A stretch of 64,000 nucleotides of DNA from Novosphingobium sp. ERN07 (GTDB lineage Bacteria; Pseudomonadota; Alphaproteobacteria; Sphingomonadales; Sphingomonadaceae). The stretch is from assembly GCF_012641335.1 (NCBI RefSeq), contig NZ_JABAID010000007.1, forward strand, positions 157,318 to 221,317. The letters run 5' to 3'. Shown piece by piece: positions 58,241 through 64,000 of the stretch (the stretch's first letter is position 1; each line of letters starts with the position of its first letter). The translations under genes were made by a program, and so were the position numbers. The notes below the pieces were generated by a model. The model was not told the DNA's origin. It worked only from the letters and a program-made list of their open reading frames with translations, and made no database searches.

Positions 58241-60922
58241 TTAGAACGTCATCGAAGCCGAAAGCGCAAAGGTGCGGCCCACGTCATAGGAGTTCACCTC
58301 GACGCGGTTGTCGCCCGACTGCTGGTATTCGATGTGGCGACGCCCGGTAATGTTGCGCGCTTCGAACTTCAGCTCGACCTGCTTCTTGAACACCTCGAAG
58401 CCCTGACGTGCCACGAAGTCGATGCGCAGGCCCGGATCTTCGAATACGTCGGGCTGGCCGGTGTTCAACAGACCGCGGCTGAACACGCGCTTGCTGGCAT
58501 AGTTGAACAGGATCGTCTGCTGCGAAAGCTTGTCGGTATCTTCAAGCCCAAGCTGCACGTTGACGATGTGTTCGCTCTGCCCGGTCAGCGGCGCGCCATC
58601 GCGGAAATAGTCGAGCGCGCGGGTCGATGCGGCCAGATAGTACGATGTCTGATCGCCTTCCTGCACCTTCAGCTTCGACTTGGTGTAGGTGTAGTTGGGG
58701 ATCACCGCAAAACGGCGCGATTCCCACATGCCGCCCCAGTCGCTCAGGTCGAAATACTTCTGCAGTTCCACTTCCGCACCATAAAGGTCGGCCTTGGGAG
58801 CATTGGCGAAACTGGTGATGAAATTATCGCTTTCCAGCGCCACGAAGCTTTCGATCGGGTTCTTGATACGCTTGTAGAAGGCCGAGAGCGAGAAGCGCTG
58901 ATCGCGGTCGAAGTACCACTCATAGCGGGCTTCGGCGTTGGTAAGCTGGCTGTCCTGCAGGTTCGGGTTGCCGCGATACTGGCGGTTGGTATCGGGGTCG
59001 AAATAGAACTGATAGATCAGCTCGCGGAACTGCGGGCGGGCGATGGTCTTCGAGGCGTTGACGCGCAACTGCATGTCATCGCGGAACGACCATGTCACCG
59101 TTGCAGCCGGCAGCCAGTAATCGTTGTTCAGTGCCGTCGGCGCGGCAGTGGTCCCGCCATCGTTGAACACCTGGATCGGCGAAACGACCAGCTTCGCCTT
59201 CTCGTAGCGGATACCGGCATCCAGCTGGATCGTATCGGTCAGCTGCGCATCGACCTTGGCATAGACACCATGATTGCGCAGGGTGGCGAGAAACGCCGGG
59301 TTGCCTTCGTTGGTGTCGATCAGGTTCACGTCGAATGCTTCGATCACCGCATGGCTCAGCAGGTAATCGGGGCGGAACATGTTAACGCCGTCGGGCAGAT
59401 CGACAGCGCGCCACTGAAAATCGCGGCGCGAACTGGTGCGGCGCGTATCGACATAGGCATAGCCAACTGTCGCCGTGACAGTCGGCATGACCTTGTACGA
59501 AACGTCGATCCCGCCGGTCCACAGATCTTCGTTCAGGTCCGAGAAGCTGACCGTGGCACGGCCAGCATTGCCATCGAGATTATTGACGAAATATTGGCCC
59601 AGCGGGTCCGACGCCACATTCGTGCGCACATATTCGAAGCCGAGTTCATACGGAGCCTCGCGCTGCGAATTGGCAAAACCGCCGCGCAGATCGACGCTCA
59701 GGCCATCCATCGGCTTCAGTTCTGCCACAAGCTGCGTGTCGATCAACTGGCGTTCGTACCACGCAGTATCCTGCTGCTGGTAATCAACCGTCGTCTGGTT
59801 GCGCTGGCCAAGGCCAAGGCGCGTGTTCTTCAACGTGTCGCGGATGTAAAGATTGGTCCAGCGGATCTTGTTGCGATCCCATTCCAGCGCCAGCCCCAGC
59901 ATCGCGTTCACGACCACGCGATTGTCGGTCACCACGCGGCGAAAGTTCGATTGAAGGTCGGCCAGATCGGATTCCACCGACGTCTGGCTGGTCACATCGC
60001 GGGTCTGCCACTTGTTGCTGTAGCCCGCCGTCGCGATCACACCCAGCGTCACCGCGCCCAGTTCGAACGACTTGCCGGCTGAAAGCGAAAGCGATCCGTT
60101 GCCCGGCATGTTGGGGATCTTCTGGATCAGCCCATTGCGCGTGTTGACGATGCCCTTGCCGATCTCGACGTTGTCGAGATTGCCCGAACTCAGCCGCTCG
60201 CCGCTGGCGAAGAACGTCTTCAGCGCATTGGTATAATCGCGCTGGCCGTTGTCGAACCCGGTCCAGTCGGTGCTGGAACCGTAATAGGTGTAGCCAAGCT
60301 GGTTGGTCGTCTCGCTGTCCCACGAACCACCGGCGCCGATGGTCACGAACGGTTCGGACGGGCTGGACTTGGTGGTCAGGTTCACCACGCCACCGCCGAA
60401 TTCGCCGGGATAGTTCACCGAATAGGACTTCTGCACCAACGACGATGCTATGATGCTCGAGGGGAACAGATCGAGCGGAACCACGCGCTTGAGCGGTTCG
60501 GGGCTCGGCAGCGGCATACCGTTCAGCAGTGCCAGCGAATAGCGATCACCAAGGCCGCGCACATAGACATAGCCGTTGCCGACCACGCTCAGGCCGGTAA
60601 CTCGGCCCAGCGCGCCCGCGATGTTGCCTTCACCCGTGCGCGCGATTTCTGCTGTGCCAAGCACCGAAACCACCTGCGGCGCGGCGCGCTGGATATTGCG
60701 GTCACGCTGGCCGGTCACGACGATTTCGCCGCCGGGGATGGAAACTTCCGCTTCTTCCTGCGGGGCCTCTTCCTGCACCTGCTCGACGCTCGGCGCAGCA
60801 GCGTCGGCAGCAGGCGGCGCGGCATCTGCCGATGTACCTTGTGCATCCTGTGCGAAGGCCACTGTCGGCGCGATCAGCGCGGTGGAAAGCAGCAGCATGG
60901 TTGCGAGCCGCGACGTATTCAT
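58241..60922 (-). CDS. TonB-dependent outer-membrane receptor
   Basis: An 893-residue receptor. A signal peptide (MNTSRLATMLLLSTALIAPTVAFAQ) precedes an alanine/glutamate-rich linker and the TonB-box-like EIVVTGQRDR near residue 68. The plug domain follows (GRVTGLSVVGNGYVYVRGLGDRYSLALLNGMPLPSPEP, NYPGEFGGGVVNL), then the 22-strand barrel ending LSASMTF. It imports an unknown substrate across the outer membrane using TonB energy. It is the second gene of an operon with an upstream lipoprotein gene (93-base gap). A PHO-box-like array lies upstream of that gene. Confidence 0.93.
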   Translation of the reverse strand: MNTSRLATMLLLSTALIAPTVAFAQDAQGTSADAAPPAADAAAPSVEQVQEEAPQEEAEVSIPGGEIVVTGQRDRNIQRAAPQVVSVLGTAEIARTGEGNIAGALGRVTGLSVVGNGYVYVRGLGDRYSLALLNGMPLPSPEPLKRVVPLDLFPSSIIASSLVQKSYSVNYPGEFGGGVVNLTTKSSPSEPFVTIGAGGSWDSETTNQLGYTYYGSSTDWTGFDNGQRDYTNALKTFFASGERLSSGNLDNVEIGKGIVNTRNGLIQKIPNMPGNGSLSLSAGKSFELGAVTLGVIATAGYSNKWQTRDVTSQTSVESDLADLQSNFRRVVTDNRVVVNAMLGLALEWDRNKIRWTNLYIRDTLKNTRLGLGQRNQTTVDYQQQDTAWYERQLIDTQLVAELKPMDGLSVDLRGGFANSQREAPYELGFEYVRTNVASDPLGQYFVNNLDGNAGRATVSFSDLNEDLWTGGIDVSYKVMPTVTATVGYAYVDTRRTSSRRDFQWRAVDLPDGVNMFRPDYLLSHAVIEAFDVNLIDTNEGNPAFLATLRNHGVYAKVDAQLTDTIQLDAGIRYEKAKLVVSPIQVFNDGGTTAAPTALNNDYWLPAATVTWSFRDDMQLRVNASKTIARPQFRELIYQFYFDPDTNRQYRGNPNLQDSQLTNAEARYEWYFDRDQRFSLSAFYKRIKNPIESFVALESDNFITSFANAPKADLYGAEVELQKYFDLSDWGGMWESRRFAVIPNYTYTKSKLKVQEGDQTSYYLAASTRALDYFRDGAPLTGQSEHIVNVQLGLEDTDKLSQQTILFNYASKRVFSRGLLNTGQPDVFEDPGLRIDFVARQGFEVFKKQVELKFEARNITGRRHIEYQQSGDNRVEVNSYDVGRTFALSASMTF

Positions 60923-61015
60923 GTCGGTGTTCCCCCTGGGGAAAGAATGTATTTTTTGGTGCGGGAAAGGGGGCAGCCGTCACCGGCCACCCCCCGTATC
61001 CCGAAAGGCAGCCGA

Positions 61016-62566
61016 TCAGGTTGTCGGCAGCGCTGTGCAGGCCGTGCTGGTTGTGCCGAAGTTGGCGGCACCGCTGTTGCAGGTCCAGCCGGCATACCAG
61101 GTGTCGCTGCTGTCCTTCACCGCGCCGATGTAGGTTACGGCCGAGAAGAACGACGACAGCGTGGTCACGTCAAACGCGCTCACGGCGGCTTCGTTGGCAC
61201 CGTTGATGAACGTGCTGCTCAAGGTCGAGGTGAACGCATCGTTATTGTTGTTCGAACCCGAGCCAAAGAACGTGCCCACTTGCGTTGCGGTATACGTGCC
61301 GGTGCCAAGATACTTCGTGCTGTTGCAGGTCATCACGACGGAACGTGCGAGCAGCGTGGAAGCAGCCGTACCGCCCGAACCATTCATGCGGATACACTCG
61401 TTCGCAGGCGTGTTCACCACACCGTTGTAGAGCGAGATGTCCGAGTTGCCACGGAACAGCATTGCAGCCTGACCGGCAGCTTCGTTGTTGCTGCTGGTGG
61501 CTGCTTGCACGGCAGTGAAGTTCGAAATCTTCGAAACCTGACGCGGCGTCTGGGCTTCGTTGCCGTTGCTGTCGAGTTCCATCAGGGCGTCACCCTGGCC
61601 GGAACGCTGGATCAGCAGCAGATACTGCAGGTTTGCCTGCACACCGGTATCCATGTCGAGGCTGTCATCGTCAGCACCCACGGAAATGTAGTGCTTCATG
61701 TTGACCGTGCCGCCGAAGAATTCGGCACCATCGTCAGAGCTGTTGTAGCTCTGGATGTAATCAAGCTGCGTGCCCGAACCCACGCCTTCCAGCGTCAGCG
61801 CCTGCAGTTCGGAGTTCGAACCGAGCACGAAGCCGGAATAACGAATCTGCACGTACTTCATCGTGCCGCTGTTGTCGGCAGAGTTGGTGCCGCCAAACAG
61901 GGCAGGATCAGCCGCGCCTTCGGTCTGGCGCTCGCAGGTGCTGGCGGTTGAACCGCTGGCAACTGCGCCTGTGGTGCAATCGGTGATCGGCGCGCGGCCC
62001 ATCAGCACGACGCCGCCCCACTGGCCCTGTGACGTTTCACCATTCAGACCAAGCACGTTGTCACGGCTGGTGAAGATGATCGGCGCAGTGGCGGTGCCCG
62101 TAGCATTGATCTTGTTGCCGCGATTGACGGCCAGCCACGATGTGCCGGTGTTGCCGAACAGGATCACGCCCGGTTCGATCGTCAGCGTCACGCCGGTGCT
62201 GGTGCTGCTGAAGCCCGCATCGGTGCCCACGTCAACGCGGCCATTCATCGAATAGAGCAGGCCTGCGATCTTGGGCAGCGTGGTCGAAGCGGTGATGCGT
62301 GCAGGCAGCGTGCAGACGCGCCACGAACCCTGCGCCGAGGTTACAGTGCCCGAATCGGTCAAGCCTACGGGATCAGCGATGGTCGGACAGCCTGCGGCCG
62401 CTACAACACCGCTCGAAGTCGGTGTCGGGGTCGGCGTAGGGGTTGGCGTCGGCTGGTTGATGACAACATTGCCGCCGGTGCCTGGCGAAGCGATGTCGGT
62501 GGGGCCGCAGCCGGCGAGCGCAATCGCACTGCAACCGACGAGGAACAGGCCGTGGCTGGTCTTCAC
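61016..62566 (-). CDS. Lipoprotein with Pro-Thr linker and beta-helix-like repeats
   Basis: A 516-residue lipoprotein starting at GTG (62566), since GGGGGAT lies just upstream and this start leaves a proper signal sequence with lipobox IALAGC ending near residue 20. A PTPTPTPTPTPT linker follows, then about 440 residues rich in G, N, S and T with short strands (SWLAVNRGNKINATGTATAPIIF, GQWGGVVLMGR, DDGAEFFGGTVNMKHYIS), suggesting a right-handed beta-helix or similar repeat fold. Homologs are sometimes misannotated as multidrug transporters. It is cotranscribed with the TonB receptor and may bind the ligand on the cell surface; that is inference. Confidence 0.75.
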   Translation of the reverse strand: MKTSHGLFLVGCSAIALAGCGPTDIASPGTGGNVVINQPTPTPTPTPTPTSSGVVAAAGCPTIADPVGLTDSGTVTSAQGSWRVCTLPARITASTTLPKIAGLLYSMNGRVDVGTDAGFSSTSTGVTLTIEPGVILFGNTGTSWLAVNRGNKINATGTATAPIIFTSRDNVLGLNGETSQGQWGGVVLMGRAPITDCTTGAVASGSTASTCERQTEGAADPALFGGTNSADNSGTMKYVQIRYSGFVLGSNSELQALTLEGVGSGTQLDYIQSYNSSDDGAEFFGGTVNMKHYISVGADDDSLDMDTGVQANLQYLLLIQRSGQGDALMELDSNGNEAQTPRQVSKISNFTAVQAATSSNNEAAGQAAMLFRGNSDISLYNGVVNTPANECIRMNGSGGTAASTLLARSVVMTCNSTKYLGTGTYTATQVGTFFGSGSNNNNDAFTSTLSSTFINGANEAAVSAFDVTTLSSFFSAVTYIGAVKDSSDTWYAGWTCNSGAANFGTTSTACTALPTT

Positions 62567-62657
62567 TTGATATCCCCCAAGGATAAGCGGCCGGAGCAAT
62601 TCCTGCCGTCGCGAGGGACCGTCTAGGGATGGAAAGTGACAGCCTGTTTGCGGTTTC

Positions 62658-62706
62658 CTGACAGATTTGTGTCAATTTATCTGACGGTTATTTGACATTC
62701 GTGACG
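62658..62706 (-). promoter_or_regulatory. PHO-box-like array upstream of the lipoprotein operon
   Basis: On the minus strand, ATGTCAAATAACCGTCAG (62698-62681) matches 14 of 18 positions of the PHO box CTGTCATAWAWCTGTCAY, with the two TCA cores 11 bases apart. Further TGTCA- or CGTCA-like units lie near 62702-62706 and 62658-62663. It lies about 92-140 bases upstream of the lipoprotein start, in a 262-base divergent gap. The basis is motif matching by eye. Confidence 0.5.
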
Positions 62707-62828
62707 GTGCAGACGGTTTTGCAGGGATTCGTTGATTGCACTTTTATGACAATGTTGCAGTTTGATTGCAGTTCGAGAGAATCGGCACATACTCACACTC
62801 AACAACGCAATCAGAACGGAGAGCATTG

Positions 62829-63209
62829 ATGAGTCTGTTCCTCGCCGCCGCACTTCTTACCCAGTCCGCCGTCATGGTCACCCCGCCGCTGACCGTGCCC
62901 GCCCCTGCGCTGCCTAGCGGCGATGTCGGCTTCAACGAAATCCTGGCAAACCGTCCGCTCGCTGCGATCAAGCGGATCGAAGCCAGTGAACTGGCGCGCA
63001 AAGGCGACCCGCTGGCGATGATCAATCTCGGCACGGCTTACAAGATGGTCGGTCGGAAGGACGAAGCGGCGCGCTTCTATCGCACGGCACTGCGCAGCGA
63101 TGATCGCTATGACGTACAACTCGCCAATGGCCGCTGGATTGATTCCCGTCGTGCCGCCGCGCTGGCAATGTCACGCCTGGACAGCAATGAAGTGCTGGCC
63201 CTTCGCTGA
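62829..63209 (+). CDS. Small secreted TPR/Sel1-like protein
   Basis: A 126-residue protein; the ATG at 62829 gives a signal-peptide-like N-terminus (MSLFLAAALLTQSAV), which favours it over an upstream frame start. The middle region (LARKGDPLAMINLGTAYKMVGRKDEAARFYRTALRSDD) is one Sel1/TPR-like helical repeat. It is probably periplasmic, with an unknown partner. It is divergent from the lipoprotein/receptor operon and shares the PHO-box-like region. Confidence 0.72.
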   Translation: MSLFLAAALLTQSAVMVTPPLTVPAPALPSGDVGFNEILANRPLAAIKRIEASELARKGDPLAMINLGTAYKMVGRKDEAARFYRTALRSDDRYDVQLANGRWIDSRRAAALAMSRLDSNEVLALR

Positions 63210-63345
63210 CAGGACATTCGCTAACAGGCTTTGTTACTCACGGTTGAGCAACATGTCGCAACAATTTAACTTTTGATAATCTATCCGAATCGCTCAAAGT
63301 TTGCACAATCTGTCAATAGAAGCAGGATCGGATTTGGATTAATCG

Positions 63346-63585
63346 GTGCAATCTCTGAGATGCCTACTTGGCTTCCACAGGCCGGATCGAACTACAGCGG
63401 TGCGCGAACCGCTGTATTTTTCCACTCACTGCCTTGGTTGCGGCAAACCCATGCGCCGTGTCAGCAAGAAGCGGTGGGTTATAAAGGATGCCGAACGGGC
63501 TTCACATTCCGCGCCCAAGTTGCATTCCCAGAATAGCACGTCGAAACGGCCTGCCGAAAATCACAATAGGCCCGACCGTGCTTGA
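63346..63585 (+). CDS. Small zinc-ribbon-like hypothetical protein
   Basis: A 79-residue frame starting at GTG, with LRCLLGFHRPDRT and HCLGCGKPMRR, a pattern seen in short zinc-ribbon-like proteins of alphaproteobacteria (C..G.H.P, then CXXC). Only a few cysteines are present, so metal binding is uncertain. The C-terminal 30 residues look less conserved. The start is not supported by a strong Shine-Dalgarno. Moderate confidence that it is real. Confidence 0.5.
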   Translation: MQSLRCLLGFHRPDRTTAVREPLYFSTHCLGCGKPMRRVSKKRWVIKDAERASHSAPKLHSQNSTSKRPAENHNRPDRA

Positions 63586-63751
63586 TCAAAGCAGCGTTCA
63601 CGCCGCAATTTCCGATGACCTTCTGCAGTTGCAGAAGGCGATTGATAGCGTCTTGGCAGAAGCTGACCGCCTTGAACTACGCATGGTTGGTATCCACCTG
63701 TGCAATGCACTTCACAGTCTCGAAGACGAGTTTGAACAACGGTCTTCGTAA
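63578..63751 (+). CDS. Small hypothetical protein
   Basis: A 57-residue frame starting at GTG: LDQSSVHAAISDDLLQLQKAIDSVLAEADRLELRMVGIHLCNALHSLEDEFEQ. It looks like a helical bundle with regular heptad-like leucines. It overlaps the preceding zinc-ribbon-like gene by 8 bases, suggesting coupling. A longer frame starts at 63488, but that part overlaps the other gene and has unrelated composition. Function unknown. Confidence 0.5.
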   Translation: MLDQSSVHAAISDDLLQLQKAIDSVLAEADRLELRMVGIHLCNALHSLEDEFEQRSS

Positions 63752-63787
63752 TGTGGCGTCGTAATCACCGCCGGAAGGACCGCGCAT

Positions 63788-64000
63788 TTACCGATCCATA
63801 GGAGCGCGCTCCAGTCCGCAGTGCAACAGCCAAATTCGATCCTTTGGCAGCTTTGCCCGTTGTTCAATTTCGTAAGTTTTCCATATATTTGTGGTTGAAC
63901 AGAGCTGAATCACTGACCGGCTGACGCCGGTAGGATCAAGCGGTGGGGCTAAAGCCGTCCTTGTGGGTATGTCGGTCGAGGTAACGCATGATGATGTCAT
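63788..64000 (-). CDS. Possible partial hypothetical protein at window edge
   Basis: A minus-strand frame of 70 residues reaching the window end, so it may extend further. The sequence (VIQLCSTTNIWKTYEIEQRAKLPKDRIWLLHCGLERAPMDR) has no recognised motif. It is listed with low confidence because the reading frame is open but there is no supporting domain. Confidence 0.25.
   Translation of the reverse strand: MTSSCVTSTDIPTRTALAPPLDPTGVSRSVIQLCSTTNIWKTYEIEQRAKLPKDRIWLLHCGLERAPMDR

Noticed and set aside
58334..60082. 582-codon plus-strand frame opposite the TonB receptor
   Set aside because: Shadow frame; the receptor on the minus strand has signal peptide, plug and barrel end.

Overview
The window looks like a chromosomal segment of a sphingomonad, most likely Novosphingobium or a close relative. 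The basis is high GC, alphaproteobacterial gene orders (rpmF-plsX-fabH-ihfA-merR; atpHAGDC), a class I lysyl-tRNA synthetase, TonB-dependent receptors, and lignin-aromatic genes of the kind described in Sphingobium SYK-6 and Novosphingobium aromaticivorans (a LigM/DesA-type O-demethylase next to a LigE-type beta-etherase, and pobA). No phage, insertion sequence, CRISPR array, tRNA or rRNA was found. Species assignment is inference from gene content and recalled family sequences; no search was run.

Layout. 1-12.5 kb is mostly core: the 3' end of a glutathionylspermidine synthase-like gene, lysK, a lone short flagellin, a DinG-type helicase, a SixA-type phosphatase, merR-ihfA-fabH-plsX-rpmF, a MAPEG protein, a metallo-hydrolase, an S24 repressor with two apparent operators, and two small conserved-type genes. 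12.5-22.5 kb is the most unusual part: a translationally coupled four-gene minus-strand operon (pentaheme cytochrome, duplicated GlcG/HbpS-domain lipoprotein, outer-membrane beta-barrel, decaheme cytochrome fused to a beta-propeller-like domain). It reads like a porin-cytochrome electron conduit. 22.7-27.6 kb holds an aldehyde dehydrogenase, a ThDP enzyme and a 2-hydroxyacid dehydrogenase, joined to a HicAB toxin-antitoxin pair. 27.6-33.6 kb has cysS, a CHASE2-adenylate cyclase with two tandem secreted paralogs, and a nitroreductase. 33.6-43.6 kb has cobT, a transaldolase-like aldolase, a DUF4197 lipoprotein, and a repair group (priA, an Fe-S photolyase, ada), then a membrane serine protease.

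43.7-48.6 kb is the F1 ATP synthase operon. 48.7-56.7 kb is an aromatic-catabolism block: O-demethylase and beta-etherase, each preceded by the same 25-bp palindrome (a probable shared operator); a coupled operon of MetE-like methyltransferase, SnoaL-like protein, IclR regulator and nucleoside hydrolase; and a divergent AraC regulator/pobA pair. The O-demethylase would transfer methoxyl methyl groups to tetrahydrofolate, the MetE-like enzyme could use the methyl-folate, the beta-etherase would open aryl-ether dimers, and PobA would feed 4-hydroxybenzoate to protocatechuate. 56.8-64 kb has an atypical response regulator, a hypothetical protein, a lipoprotein/TonB-receptor operon preceded by a PHO-box-like array, and small secreted or zinc-ribbon-like proteins.

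GC-rich dyad repeats of one type lie at about 10.3, 24.2 and 56.7 kb. Start codons were adjusted where a Shine-Dalgarno sequence, signal peptide or family N-terminus favoured a start other than the longest frame.
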